Made by a program: the position numbers and the translations under genes. The notes under the pieces are model-generated. The model had not been told where the DNA came from. It saw only the letters and a program-made list of their open reading frames with translations, and searched no databases. Shown piece after piece: positions 43,950-58,612 of a DNA stretch of 64,000 nt. The number at the start of each line of letters is the position of its first letter. The first letter of the stretch is position 1. The DNA is from Sclerurus mexicanus (Eukaryota > Chordata > Aves > Passeriformes > Furnariidae), in NCBI GenBank assembly GCA_013396755.1, contig VWZF01005763.1:372001-436000 (forward strand), given 5' to 3'.

Positions 43950-46900
43950 CCCTCCCTCATTCCCATAGCTTTCAGAAATTGCAACAGCAGAGTACCCGCC
44001 AAACAGGATCTCCCTTTTATCAAGTTCAACACACCTAAAAGCCACTTGGAAAAAGAAGAAAATAGAAAACACAAACTCCTCCACAGTTCATTATCATTCT
44101 TACAAGGTTTTTATAATGACTTCTATTTGTAAGAGCTCAAACACTTTTAACTGCATTTACTGAGCAAATTTGGTATTATACCCAAAAGCAAAAAGACAAA
44201 TAATACACAAATTATGATCACTAGCTGATAAGGAATAATATTGGACCAGTACACAAAGTAGAAGAATGAAGTGTAGGAACTTTGCAACTGCTGAAAAGAC
44301 TGTGTGCATAAAAGATGGCAAGACATGAATGAATAGAGATACAGATCTCAGATTTATTTATTAACTCTTCTTTCATTAGCTTTTATTCACTCCCCTGAGT
44401 GATTGTGTTCATCTCTCCCTTGTGTGACTTTTTAAAGAAAATGATAAACTTTGCCTTGGTAAGCTGGTCTGTCCATGGTACAGCTTATTTCCTGAGTTTG
44501 CAAGGGAGCTAAGTGAGCTTTTGCCTACCACCTCAGCACTGCCAAGGGCAGAGGGCAATCTGTGCTCCAGAATGGGAAAGGCTATTGCACTGCGGGACTT
44601 TGGCAACTTTCACAAGTTAGTCTCCACCTTCCCACCAATATCACAGAAGATCAATTCCGGTTCTGTTACACTTGGATTGCTCCTCCCTTTCCCTCCCTGT
44701 CCCTTCACTTCTGGAAAGGTCAGGAAAGGGAAGGTCAGGGAAATTCTCAGAGCTACCCCTTCTGAGTGGTGAGAAGCAGCACAGGAGAGACAGTGCTATC
44801 TTTAAGATAATTTCAGCCCTGGCTCAAACTGGATGCGATTAAAATGAAAACATTAAATTTTAATTGATGTGAAGGTCTGCCTTTTTGGTTTTTTGGAGTA
44901 TTTTGCCTTTTCTATTCCACATTCTTCTCCCCAACAACTGAAGAATAAAGTATATGGCTGTTAATAATAGAATAGTGGTGCTAAATTCTAATATTTCTAT
45001 TGAAAATCTTCTGCATCTGTCAGATAAAAAACCCCAAAGTAAATGAAAAAAATCACTTCTGAAAATCTCCATCAAAGTGAAAAAATACTAAGTCCTCAAA
45101 ACAACCTCAATAACCAGACGAGACCCTGAAAAATATTTAATTAAGATTTCACAACTGTCCATATCACATTAATTTCTGGCAAATCAGACAGAATTTAATT
45201 TTTCATACTTTTAGGGTATATCTTCTTTGTTAAGATAAGGGACAATAGTGCTCCCTTAACAGCTCAAACTTGATCACTGTCATACAGAAACTTACCTTTC
45301 TCTGACTGAAAAGATGAGAAACAATTCATCACCTTTGTCAAACAGGATTTTTTTTTCAACATATTTATGTAATCCTTCTGTCAAGCATAACAAATTAAAG
45401 TAGCTGACATCAAGAGCTGGGCACCTGTGAGCATCATTGAAGGTAACAGACAGACACCATTGCACTAAGATCCTCAGTAATGCATGAGAAGGTACCAAAG
45501 CCTTTACATCCCACCTAACAGCTATTTTTCCTCTCCCATTACCATGCCTTCAAGCTTTTCTCTGTAGCCTTTTTGTTTACCAAAACCCTTAATGTCTTTA
45601 TAATATGAAGCTTACAAAAATCTCAAGAAATACAAGTATTGGCAAAAGTTATTACAAATATTTATGCAAAGTGTTGTTGTTTTCAGTTCCCCATATTGGT
45701 AGCAACATTCTTAGCTGACACTCATTCTATCTGAAAAGTCATGATAAAGATATTACTGTCAACTATCCTGGAAGGTATTTCCCTGAGTCAGCCTAAATAT
45801 GATTCAGCAAGTATCTTGCTATTTTATGAAGACATGCAATGATGATATGAATACAGATAATCACAAGCGTCCATATACAACTACATTTAAGTCAGGACTC
45901 CAGACCAAGAAAAAAGCATTTGCTGCAGGACTATCATGAGTGACTGCCTTTGCAGCGCATAGATAATTATTTATGTGGAAGACTTCTGTGGAAAAATCAT
46001 CCAGCTGTAGTGAGAGAGCAACACTTCTAATTAATGTGGGTTTGTTTTCCTATTTAATAGTTATAACTGGTTTAGAAACATCATTAGTTGTCAGAAGCTG
46101 TCATTGTACCGGAGAGCAGAGATTATTGTGGCCATATATAGTATCCAGACACAGTTTTCCAGTTCTGAAGTACAGTTTACTTTCCAGTATCATGTATACT
46201 TCTGGAAGATTTTGAAACGTCAAAGGAATTCATGCAAAGCCAGAAATTATGCAAATTGAGTCATAACACTAACTATGTAACAGAATACCTTGTACAGCTT
46301 AACAAATCTAAAAAATTTTAAGTATATCAAGTATAGAATACTTTGGTGCTTTTAGGAAGATCACTAAGAAAACATTCCACTTCCAGTAATATACTCACTG
46401 TGCATTGTTTTAGCAGCCTTACATATCTTTTGGATAAACAGCTACATATCTTTATAAAGAGTCAGACCATAATACATCATTTGATTAACCACAGTCCCTC
46501 TGGGTGTACATGTAATTTCCAGCTTTTAAAGCTTGTGCCTGGAAGTTTTAGTTGCTCTTTCTGGAATGCAAAGATACAGACTACAGCTTGATAGTAATCC
46601 AACACAGCAGCTGATCTGGTGGGGGTTTTTGCTTTGAGCTCTGAAGTTTGACTTTCTGTCTCATTCAAATTTTAAATAGTTGCAACATTTATTGGTTTAA
46701 CATAACACTATTAAAATCATGCCTATGTTAACTTTCAAATTATTTTAGATGCCTGGCCTTCAAATAAATGCTTTAGAATATTCATGATAGAATTGTTCAA
46801 GTATAATGAATATAACATTAAATGTCTTAGAAATGCTGTATCAGAATTACATAAAATAAGGCTCTTGAAAACAAATGGGTTATTTTTATTCTTTATGACA

Positions 46901-49010
46901 GACATGCAGTGTGACTGGCAGGGCAATCAGTTTCTATCTGCAAACCAATGAGCTGTAAAATTTCGGCAGAAAAGTCTGACATTCCAGGGACACTTGTAGG
47001 ATTTTGTTCTATTTTGTATAGACTATCTCAAGGTAATACTCTTTATTCTCTAATAGCATACCTTAATTATATGCGTATTAGAACTTATCTGGTATGAACA
47101 TAGACTTGGAATGCTGGAATGAAGCTTGAAATCCTTCAAACATTAAATTGGAAAATAGGATTTCCACATGAAGGAGGTTTCAGGCCAATTATTATCCAGT
47201 AACCTGTTCAAAACGACCACTGAAAATCTGCCTTAGAATTTTAGTATTAAGTATGATGGAATTTTTCTTTCATTATCTAATCCATTTTTAAATCTTGGTA
47301 AGATCACATAATGGAAAATTAAAGGCTGTACAGTAGCCACAAATGCAGAAGACACTCAGAAATATCTCCCTTTCCTTAAATAGGTTTGTATTTGACAAGA
47401 GTAGAAGCACACCCATACCACTCAAGATTTTGACTGAACAGTGGTACCTCTACTGTGTAAGGCAGAAAAACTAAATTCCTGTAGGCACAACTGAATATAT
47501 GCTTATTGCACCTCATTCAAAATTTGCAAATTATTAATATAAACAGAATTTGGCTACAGACTGAATAAAGCTTTAAATAATTGATGAATGTGAATTTTGT
47601 TCTGGACATGGTCAACTACAAGAAGAACTGAGTAACCTTTCCTCTGTACTACTGTGGGAAAAAACATGGAGTATTTTTGATTTTGTCACTGCAGTGAAAA
47701 GGAGTTAAAAGGAAATATTGCTACATACGCTGAATACTTTATGTCCTGGTCTTCTCTTATCACAACAAATAGTTTTAAGTGAAAAACTAAAGAAAGAGTG
47801 GCAAGCAGTCAGTATTAGGTATTCTATACAAAGCTCCTTAAATAAAGGCCTGAAAATTCAATATTATGAACATATGACAGGAAGGGAAAGAGGGATACAA
47901 TGACTGGTCAAGTCACTGGGGAAGCAATCGTGCACAAAGTAATTCCATTACCATTTCAGTATTTAAAAATAAACCAAATGAACAACCTACTTGGCATTAA
48001 TATGCCAAACATAAGAAAACAAACTCCCATTTTTTAGCTGCTGTTTCTCATCATTATCTTTCAGGTAATTTAGCCAGGGAGCAAAGGATCCCAGACACTG
48101 CTAGTTCCTTAGACCAAGCTTCTGGCACACACCAGGGGCTCCTGTGTAGTTGCGTGAGTAGCTGGCAGGCAAACAGGAAGGCAGGCACCACACAGCCAGC
48201 TGGTTGTCCCTGCTGCCAAGATGCTTTCTAAAGAAACTGATGGTAAAATAGATATTCTGAGAATATTCCAGTTGTGGTAAATAAGACATTTTTGGCTGAA
48301 AAGTATTCACAAAAAATCGTAATTAACTTATGCTCTTATCCTCAGCCTATGTCCCCTTTTGGAATCCCCTGATACTTATGTTCATTCTGTGTGCTTTTAT
48401 ACCTTCCTCTCTTCATGCTTTTTGTACACCTGAACTCCTTCCTCAAACAGTACCTAAAAGAAGCCCAGTGTGATTGTTCCATCAAACACTAAGTAATCCA
48501 CCTTATAGCTTTAATAGGAATCCACATTTTCTGCCTTCCTTTTGGTCATTAAAATCAAGAAAACTTTCTTTCTTGGTACCTTTGAAATAGATGAGGTACC
48601 TTATGCACAACCAGAAAAAAGTGCTATTGAGTAGACTATTAGGACTGCTGTTCACTTGGTTCTGCTGTCCTTGGACACCTGAATACAGATATTTAAATGT
48701 GCAATTTCATTTAACATTGTCAATTATGCTTGGTTGCAATGTGCAGAGACACGGTGGCTGTAGGTGATATGGAGTATTTAATTTCTTGTTTTACAGTGTG
48801 TACAGATGAAAGTGAATACAAACTAAGAAGTAACTAACAGCACTTTCACTGTTCCACAAGTAGCACTCTTACACTGTTCCAAAAGTACTTTTGTACTTAA
48901 ATGACTGTAAAGTCAAGTCTTTCCCATATACCTGTTAGAAAAAATACAGAAAATAATTTAAAACTCATGCCTCTAAAAGTAATAAAGACTTCGTTGATTG
49001 GTACTTAACT
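43950..49010. other. Upstream flank of MUC6, no gene seen
   Basis: AT-rich unique sequence. Short open frames lack splice context or family motifs. Confidence 0.5.
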
Positions 49011-52000
49011 TTTAATTATAATTTGTTGGGGACAATGGCCTGAGACCTCCCTGTGTTGGCTTTATGCCTCTGGCACTCACTTTGATGAATATCTCAGAGA
49101 CTACAGGCGTGGGGACCTCAGCTGGTGTAGCTCACTCTTTATATCCTGCCAACACGAGAGGCTGAGAAAGCCCGCCACTCCCACAGTTCTCTGAAGCATA
49201 TCCACTGGCCTGAAGACAAACTTGCACAAAATATTCGAACTGTTTCTGGCATAAAACCTTTCTGGGGGAAAAAAAAAATACTATACACAAAACAAAGTAA
49301 AGCCTACTGCCATGAGGGTGCTCTCTCACATGATACTGTATTTTCCTTTCTGTGCACAGGAACACCGGAAAGGAAAACCCTGCTCTCCTCCCACACTCTC
49401 TCTCTTCCCCTGCTCCTGAATTCTGTGTTGTTGGTGCTGGACTCAGACTGGTTTGTATTCTGATCTGGAGCAGTCTGGACCGCACAGTGTGTTCTATAAC
49501 AATCCTGAATTCTGGTCATTTTAGCTACAGTCCTGGCAGAAAAGGACAGAATAATACAGTTGTGAAAAGAGAGACCATAGAAAGAATGTCTCCTTCATTC
49601 ATGTCTGACTCTCCTGATACTTGTGGATGACTTTTGGACTAAAATTTCCCTCAAGCACTGTAATCGTGAACAAAATCTGTGCTCTATCTCTTAAGGCCAA
49701 ATTTATCTTCTAGTGATAGGGTAATCTGTAGAGGAAGACATTGATTCTCTCATTTTCAATTGCTTCTAGTGGACAGAAAAAAGTTATTCCTTCTTGCTAT
49801 TTCTTAACTATTCATGATGACCTCATATACAGTCTAGAGACAAATTAGACTTTATGCTGAACTAAATCCAAACGTGGAGTGCTCCTTTTTTTTACTGAAA
49901 TAGAAAATGTTGACGCCAATTTAATTTTATTTTTTAATTCCCAACATATTTTTTTCCTCAAGGTTACATTAACATGGTGAACATTTATCTGATGAGCAAA
50001 AATTCGTGAAAGTGCAGGTCAGGGTTTTCTTTCCAGTTTTTAGGCTTTAAGAACTAAATAATAATTTCCTTTTCTAAGGGAAATTCAGAAACAGCCTAAA
50101 TAATATTTCAGCAGTTCTCCTGGGCAGCATGCACTTTGACTCCACACCACACAGTAAAGGAATGGAAAACATTACACATGAAAGCAGCTGTGGTTCAAGT
50201 GTTTCTAGCTCAGTTAGAACTCAGTTCATTAAGTCATATGGATAGGAAACAGCATAAGTTCTCCTAATTGCTACACTCATAATTGCCATGGAGCTGAGCT
50301 AAATCTGTAGCTTGTAATTAATGTTCAAACCGGACTTGGAAAAATTAAAATTATTTGCTACTTGTGACAGCACAGCTCTGTTAATTTAATAATCAGATGT
50401 ATTTTGTTACCAGATATAGAATGGAAAGCAAATACCTTGTGTGAACCAGGAATTCATTAAGTACAATCTTTGACCTTTCCTGGTAAGGAAGTAAAATAGA
50501 ACCTGTATTTACACAAATATTAAGAGCTGGGAACAGGAAGTTAGTGGCAATCCATGTTTAACTTGTCCTTTAATGTGTGTGCATTTTAGAAGAGATAGTC
50601 TTCAACTGATGCTGATACAGCATATCTGCTAAGATAATACGGTCAAGCAATATACTTTTGTTTACCCTTTACTTGATACATTCTGATATTTTCTCTTCTT
50701 TATGCATTTTGGTTGACTTGGATTTAAAAAAGAAATAATAAAAGAAAAATGTAGAAATAGTCACTTTGGTCACTTTGCCAAAGTTCCAAAGCTCTTCGAT
50801 GTCTGAATCATGATAGAACAGATTTGAATAGCATGACTTATATCTTATTCTGAAATTTGGAAACATCTTTCCAGTTCTAAAGAAATTACTGGAAGAATGA
50901 AACAAAGTTAAGGGTGTGAAAAGCATGAAGGGATTAATGAAGGCTGTTTCCACGCACAGAGTTTCAAGAACAAAGGACAGTATGGCTATTTTTCCCATGG
51001 GCACTGAGCACTATGTATGGAGAATCATAAGAACACATTGCTAGAAATCATACGTTCCCTTGCAGCAAGAATGAACAACTTGCAATGCTTTTGTGTATCT
51101 TTACTTTTGACTACTACAAATACATGATGGAATTTCAGCTGCAATTTGCAACAATTAGTTACAGCTGCTTGGTCTCTTAGGCCAGACAGCTGGGTTTCTG
51201 TCATGTCTCTTTCCATCAGCGGGTTATTTAACACACTAAGACCTCACTGCATGGAGAGTCTGGCAGCTATTTTGTGTTTATTTTAGTGTAAAGATATCAG
51301 CACTGTATTTTCTCACACAGATTTGAATTTTTTGTCCTCATTTTTCACCTTAATACATGCTACAGATTCTGCACTGAAAGCTCTTTGCTTCTGGGCATGA
51401 TTAAATGAAATCAAATCTATATGCTGTTAGCAGTTAGAGTTATCACTGTTACAGTAAGAACAGTTTTTCTCATGAGAAAAAAAGTCCCACTATTTGAAAG
51501 TTCTGTGTAATTAAGTACACATGTAATTGATGTTCCTAAGGAAGATTAAACACAATAAAATATGAAGAATCAGTTGGAAAAGGAGAACTAAATGTTAAAT
51601 TGCCTTTTTTGGCAGTTTCAGTTTGGCAGTTGCACTCCTCAGATTTTAAACTGAGCACAGTATAGCACGAATTGCTGCATATAGTTTTATCTTTACTATC
51701 TCAAGCTTGGATTTTCTCCCCTTGCATCAGGTGGTAGGTGTCTCATATGCAAATGTACATGACAAATATAAAGAACTATTTCACAGAGGTTAGGGAGAAT
51801 TCAGACTTTAGTCCTCACACTTGTGAGTATGGCTACTCCCTTGTGCTCTTCATCAAAGTAACAGCTAAAATAGTAGTAGATACTCTCTATGAGTTGTTCT
51901 CCACTTTTTTTTATTCTAGACTCTCCTTTCAGGTACATGCTCCATTACATTACACTAATTTTTGACTTGAAAGCTCTGGTTTCTCACTGTTCAGTTTAAG

Positions 52001-54459
52001 AACAAGCAGAGGGAGTAATAACAAAAACATACATGTATGTTACATATCTACAATGTAATATAAGCAAGATATTTGACAAATTCTTTTTCTAAGGTGTAAT
52101 ATGCTGATATTTTCTATGAAATCAGACTATATGTTGCTAAATGCATCTAAGATCTTATCTAAATAACTTAGATGATTTAAATGCTCTAACAAGACTCAAC
52201 ACTATTCCCATCTGCTGATGCTTGCTATGTGTATAAATGTATATACATACAGTGTGTATATACATACGTATGTATATACACATATGTATATACATATGCA
52301 TACTGTATGCCTATACATACTGTTCTTTTGGTGTTTTCTAATAAGTCCAGAGAACTGACCTGCTGTCAGGCCTGACAGCTCTAAACAGAACTGAAAACTT
52401 GGACCAAACAAAGTGCTTCATGTGGCCCAAAGCATGGGAAAAAAAATGGCAGGGGCAGGTTTTGTTTCACTGATGTATTTCTGGTATGATGTCAGTAATT
52501 CCATTTGAGTTAACATTACAGTTCTTCCAAGGCCTGTGACTGCCGAGCTGTACATTGTGTGCTTATCTTAATTTCTCAGCCGAGTATCAGCAGAATACTT
52601 GCTTGTTGAGAATATGAGAACTTGAAACTGCCTGTGGGGAATCTGGCAAGCTGAACTACTCCTGTGTTTACATATTTTTAATTAAACTAATACACCCATA
52701 AATGCGAGCTGTTGCTGAAGTCTGTGATAAAACTCACATGTAATTTGAAGGCAGTATTTTCCAAGTCTCAAAAGCAGTGGAATAGTCATATCTGAGAAGT
52801 ACCAGAATGCAAAAACAATTAAAAGTACTGTTTCATTGATTTCACCCGAAAAGCTAGAGCTTAGGATGTCTACACATACTCTCACCAATTACTACAACAC
52901 CTTGCTATGTGGTGGAGTAGTGCCTACATAACTGTGCAGGAAATGTCATGTATTCCTTATCCTCACTAAGGAAGCCTACATTTCTGGTTACTCTGGGTTT
53001 GGCCGCCTCTGTCAGATGCTTCACACAGAGTCAGAAAAGAATGGGAAGACCTTCTTTATGTTATCCATTCTTATCCTGCAAGAACTGCAAATACAGGTAC
53101 AAGGAAGTTTAATTCTCAGAGGCTTCTTCTAGGCTTCATATGGAAAGGTGGGCTTCCCACACACCATTATTTTGAGGATTGAGCCAAACTGAGCTTCAAA
53201 CAGCATATTGCATTCCTACTAATTACTACTGCTCTATCTTCTGCTGTATCACATTTATGATCTTGCTTTCTTCCAGTAGTGCACTGCAAAACATGTCTGC
53301 CAGGTATTGGTTCAATCTCTTAATCTTCACCAGGGTGAGAAAGATGTATGCAGTGGGGCTCTTGTTTAAATAGCTGGTGTTTCATAAACCGCATTAAATG
53401 TACTAGAAAAGTTGAGGTCAATGCCTTGTACATGTTGTGTGCCAAGCAATGAGCATTATGGTAAACCCCTCTGGCTCCCAGGTAAGCTTACTGAAATATA
53501 AAGTTAGCTTGTGGAAAAAACCTGCCAATTTGCTAGAAGAGCATTTCTGAGGACTACAGCCTTTTTCCAGAGCTTTCACCAGACCTTTAAGAATACAGGC
53601 ACAAGAGAGTCTGCTGAAGGGCTGGTTCTGGATTTGAAACTGTGTGGGAAGGCAGCATAGATAACAAAGGACATATATGATATACTTGCAATGGACTGCC
53701 GAGAAGGGGCTCCACAGCATTTTTCATTGGCTGCCAATTCCCATATAACGAAAACTTCATGTCCAGTTTGTGATACTCTGTTTATTTCTGTCAAGCAATA
53801 AAAAGGCATGTTGTTCTTTTGAAAGTTATTTAGTAGTCTTATATCCAATGAGAGACAATAGAAAGAACTGTAGCCACTACTTGCTATCTGGGAATGCTTA
53901 CATATTACAGCCTATACTAACAAGCAGAGGTAGATTTTCTGCAGAGGACTGCAAGCTACAAAGTGTTAAATTAAAATATTACTCAGCTAAAGTACTTCAG
54001 TAACTGTGAGGACACTTATTCTGGTTTTGCCAGTACTAGCTGTATCTTTTGCTATTTTGTTCTGCCTGCAATGATGATTGTGAAAGAGAGAAAATGGTGT
54101 TTTCCAGCAGTTTTTATAATGGTTAAACATGAATGACCTTTTTCCTGACATCTAAGAACAGTGGAGTGGCTGATGTTGTGACAGAGAGGCTTTCTACAAC
54201 TTCATGTGGCAATTCCGTGATACACCACAGAACTCAGCTAAGGCAACCTGTTATAGTGAATTTCCTGGTTTTGGTTGGAATAGCGGCAATTTTCTCCTTA
54301 GTAGCTGGTAATATGCTGTGTTTTGGATTTAGCATGACAACAATTTTGATAACAAACCAGTGTTTTGGATGTCACTAAGTAGTGAAGATACAAGAACAGA
54401 ACAACAGCATAAACATCTGTAACTTGTGATCTTACATATGGTAGTATACCTCGTTGATA
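49011..54459. other. Intergenic, no gene seen; possible LTR-like start near 49024
   Basis: A moderately GC-rich stretch at 49024-49640 starts TGTTGGGGACAATGG and has a CTCTTTATATCC box; it could be an old LTR but I cannot place it. The rest is AT-rich with one simple repeat. Confidence 0.4.
52228..52322. repeat. TA/TG/CA-type simple repeat
   Basis: Imperfect alternating purine-pyrimidine stretch built from TATACATA and TGTATATA words, with inverted symmetry. Confidence 0.85.
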
Positions 54460-55260
54460 GCCTTACTTTGGGATCATTTGAGAAAGTGACGTTTGGAAAA
54501 AGACCCCACAACTAGGTAGTTGTAGAGAAGGTACATTTATTCAGCACTGGGTGCATGGGGGATTTGTCCACCAAAAACATGCACACCTGTCTGTGCTTAC
54601 AGGCTTGTTTAAATACAGTTAAAACATGCTTATTCATTATTTCTTTATACAAATGCATTATTTTCTTAGAAAAGGCAGGGTTATTCTAATTAGTTCTAAG
54701 AAGTAATTTTCATTTTCTCCGCCCTGCACTCCTCCCATCCGAGTTTGCGCAGTGGTTTCCATTTTTCCTGGGCCAGGGTCTTTGGGGGTCTTGGGGATGA
54801 AGATCTTGGGTCTTCCTCGCTATGTTCTTTTGAACTTGGCTCAAAAAGTAACTCAAACCGGTTCTGTTGGCAACTCAAACCAGTCTAATTAGCAAACTTC
54901 TATAATTGCCTTACTCTCTTGACATATTTCCTGATTTATCTTAGTTTTTTGAAGCTTCAAGGCCGGGTACTGATGCCAACCATAACATACTCCCTGTTAA
55001 TTATGGCCTCAACCATGCAGTCTATCTTTTCAGTTTCAGCAAAAGCCCCTACAATTACTTCTATTAACCGTCTCAGTGCTAGTTCCCTCTTGATACATTA
55101 TATCAGTTATATCTTAGTGTTACTTTCCTATTGATACATAATATCAGGTCCCTCTTTAGTGTTAGTTCCCTATTGATACATAATATCAGTTATTACTTCC
55201 TTATATCAAAAGAAACTTCTGAGCAACTTTAAAAAGTTTGGAGCTATATGACATCCACCT
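54460..55260 (-). mobile_element. LTR-like endogenous retroviral fragment
   Basis: Contains TTTATTCAGCACTGGGTGCA followed by a GGGGGATTTGTCC stretch, a pattern seen at the R region of avian ERV LTRs on the reverse strand, then a CT-rich block and, at 55070-55200, an internal tandem repeat. Boundaries are not defined. Confidence 0.55.
55070..55200. repeat. Short tandem repeat, about 30-40 bp unit
   Basis: Three to four imperfect copies of GTTAGTTCCCTATTGATACA followed by TAATATCAGT. They lie within the LTR-like element. Confidence 0.75.
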
Positions 55261-56439
55261 GAGAGAGATCAGATGAACTCATCTCACAGAGCCACAGAGT
55301 CAAAATATAAACATTAGACTTATACACTTCTCCAAATCCTCAATTTTTAACAGATTTCTACTACAAATTTGGAAAAAAAAAAAAAGGGGGGGAAATTCTT
55401 CCCTACCTCTCTGACACTGAAGTTCTATGGATATCCATCTGTAAATAGGCAGAAGCACTACAAATGAGTAAGCTACTGAGTAAGCTATTAAATTCTTCCT
55501 AATGCAGCAAACCAGGACTTTTGTTTGGTCATATCTGTGAGTTTTTCACATGTGACATTGTCCTAGATGGGCCTGAAGCACTAAAGTCTAGCATCCAATA
55601 ATATTGCTTCTAACTCAAAAAAACATACATATGCAGACACAGAACAATTCATCAGTGGAATGAAAAAGAAGAACACCCAAACCCCCCCAAACCAAGTCCA
55701 ACTTTAATTACACCTGCAGTAGCTTTTTCATGATTGGTATAGAGTAAAATACAGTGCTAAAGAGTATCTCTCTCTCCAGTGACTAGTTAACTCTCCCATT
55801 TGAATCCCCCACAGTATTGAATATTATACTAAACACAGATCACCCATTACAAGCCATGAAAACCTATCATGAATGTGCTGTTCTGGCTGCTCTGGAATAT
55901 TCAGACTCAAGCCTCAAAGTTCCAACAGTAATATAGGTTCCTGTAGGCACGAAGGGGATGCCTGACTAAGAAACCATCTGGTGAGCTCAACTATTTTAGC
56001 CCATAAACTGAAAATCAAATGCCTATAGAGCAGGCTCTCCTCAGAGAGATTAGCCGAGCACCTCAGCTGTGTTGAAAGCAGCACACCCAGCTACCATGCA
56101 AGTCAAACCTGTTAGCCAGAGGTTATGTCTAGCAGCTCAGAACTACTGCAAACACATAAAGTGATAAACAACAGAATCGGTTCTTAAGATATTATAACAT
56201 AAGATAAAATGATTCACAGAATTTTCCATATTTCTCTAGAAAATTATCCAAACACCATGGTCTAAGATCTTTGCCTATTCTAGACAAGTCATAGGCTCCT
56301 TTTAGGGGGGAAAAAGCCTCAGCTTCCTAGTAGTATAGTCTTATTTGAAACGACTTGGAAATTTAGTGTCTTTGCAAACATTGGCTGTAACATTCCCCAT
56401 CCTACAGAATTATTTTGTGACTCACAGAGTTGTTAAGGA
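55261..56439. other. Intergenic, nothing recognised
   Basis: Unique sequence with one A/G homopolymer patch near 55370-55395; no gene seen. Confidence 0.5.
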
Positions 56440-57060
56440 AACTTTCCTGTCCAGCTGTCCCAGAGCCTCCAGGCAGCCACAGTCTCACCACCTGAGCCCC
56501 TTCACCCCAGGCAGCCCCAGTGACCTGAGGGGTGCCCCTCTTCACTTCCTGCACACCCCACACTCACAGTCAGACAAGGTTTTCTTACCAGCTCGGCCCT
56601 GGGTTTCCCACAGCAGCGTGTCAGATGTCTGGACCCTTAAAATAACTTAATCGTGGTACAGTTCGGACCCTGAACAAAGGAATTTCCAGGCTTTTATACC
56701 CTCACAGTCTATGGGCAAAAGTCTGGGGTCTTTCAGCAGTTATCAGCTCCTGCTGTGCCTCTGAGTGTCCTGTCACCTGTCTGGGGCACAAGTCCCTGTG
56801 TCCTTTGTTATGCAGAGGGTCAGCAGTTCACAGTCCCTTGCCTGGGGTTCCTGCCCCCCAGAGCTCAATCCTCAGCCTGCACTGACTCTGCAAACCGAGC
56901 TACCTGTACATGTTCTCCTCAACAAAATGGTGTCTTTGGCAATGGGAGATTGGAGTGTTTTCACCTCTCAGGCTCAGGAATTTAATCAAAAACAGCTGCA
57001 CCTGAGCCTTCAACATTGCACCATGGTAAATGAGCTGGGATACTATTAGCATTAAAATCT
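56440..57060 (-). mobile_element. GC-rich LTR-like stretch with TATA on minus strand
   Basis: On the minus strand a TATAAAAG box (about 56690-56700) is followed by about 110 bases and then a GGTAAGAAAACC donor-like site, resembling an LTR U3-R layout. GC content is clearly above the flanks. It could instead be a cellular promoter; I favour an old LTR. Confidence 0.35.
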
Positions 57061-58433
57061 ACCTCCTGTTCCAGTACATCAGGAGGATTTATGTTTTGTC
57101 AGAAGATAGAGAGCTACCTAAACACGAGTTTCCTTCTCCATTCATTGGAGGCAGTTTGGGGCTCTCCTCTGTGAGCAGGCTGAGGAAGTGATGCTCTGAA
57201 ACCTCTCTGCAGCCACAGCTTTCTGGTGTATCCCTCAGATACCTTTTTTGGAGTCAATGCTCAGCCTGTAATTCACAACATCTGTGCTCTATCAGAACTC
57301 CCAGAATCCATCACTCTCAGGGGGCACTTGCTGAAAGTGGTTCAAGGACTGTGTGTACCCTGAGTGGCTGGTTGAGTTATGCGGCAAGATGGGAATGGCA
57401 GGTAAGCACTGGGCAATGCCAAGTTTTTTATACTAGTGTATAAATGTCTATCAGTGATGGCCTGTGTAGACCTGGTGGATTTTATTTCAGACCTGGCACT
57501 ATTTTCTGTCTCAGTACTAATAAAACACACAGGTAATTTCTGTAGACGCAGTGTAACAAACTGAATTCAACTATGGGATTGATTTAGTTTATTTTGATTA
57601 TCGAAACTTTAGTATTCATTTTCTTTAATTTTGGTTGTTTTTTTTTTCTGTAATGTATTCAAACATATTTATGCTCTGCTTTAAAAGTGAGTTACCAGTG
57701 AGGTATAAAAAAAATAATCTTTTTGATGCAATTTGAATCTATCATGCTAGGAAGTTCAGTTGTTAAGATCTAGGCCATGAGCAGGAAACTAACAGGTTTT
57801 TTGTAAAAACTATTTTATTCAAAAAAATGTTTGTACGGGGAGAAGAGTGTTTTTTTTGTTTTGGTCTTCTTTTGTTTTTGTTTGTTTGTTGTTTTTTTTA
57901 ATCCTTTTGCTGTAAGTATTATTGTTTTAAATCTGAGAGAGTCAACAGGCACTTTAGTATCTCTTTGGAACCAAGATTCTGAGGAGATTAATAATCTTAA
58001 GAATCACTTTTATATCAAGGAACCCAATAAAATTGAAAATGTTTATTCTTAATTCACTTTCCAGGACTTTAACTATGCAATCAATAGATAGAGTATGTTT
58101 GCATATTGCTAGCAGTCAGTGAGTCACTATTTAGCACCTGCATTCACTGATGATGTTAACATCAGATTGTGATATCCATGCAGGTTCCATATGGGTTTTT
58201 TTATCAGTTGGTCTAACAGCCATGTTTATCTCCTATTGTTCTTCTGATATCTGAAGAAATTTATAGGATGTTTTTATAGACTTTTCTTGAAGGACAAAAT
58301 TGAGTCCTCTGAAGCAGAGCAGATATGGAAAAAATGGTTGCTTGACATCTTATGGCAATATTTGTTTGGGGTAATTGCTGAACTTATAGGAGAGCTTTCA
58401 GAGCAAACTGTTGTTTATCTGAAATAAGAACTT
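57061..58433. other. Intergenic, T-rich, no gene seen
   Basis: Contains T/G simple repeats near 57637-57650 and 57848-57900. No exon-like sequence was found. Confidence 0.5.
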
Positions 58434-58612
58434 GTGGTGGGTTGACCCTGACTGGATACTTGGTACCCACCAAAGCCTCTCTCTCACTCCCCTACTCAAC
58501 TGGACAGGGGAGAGAAAATATAGCGAAAGACTCATGGATTGAGATAAGGACAGGGACAGATCACTCACCAGTTATTGTCACAGGCAAAACAGACTTGACT
58601 TGGGTGTGCTAC
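58434..58612 (+). mobile_element. 5' fragment of an avian ERV LTR
   Basis: Starts TGTGGTGGGTTGACCCTGAC and includes TGGTACCCACCAAAGCC, CTGGACAGGGGAGAGAAAAT and GACTTGACTTGGG. This is the 5' part of the LTR type also found in the MUC6 array introns, cut off at about 58612. Confidence 0.75.

Noticed and set aside
43769..44084. Open frames upstream of and across exon 1 on the minus strand
   Set aside because: They run through the promoter and leader, contain the TATA region and do not give a signal peptide; the frame starting at 43824 does.
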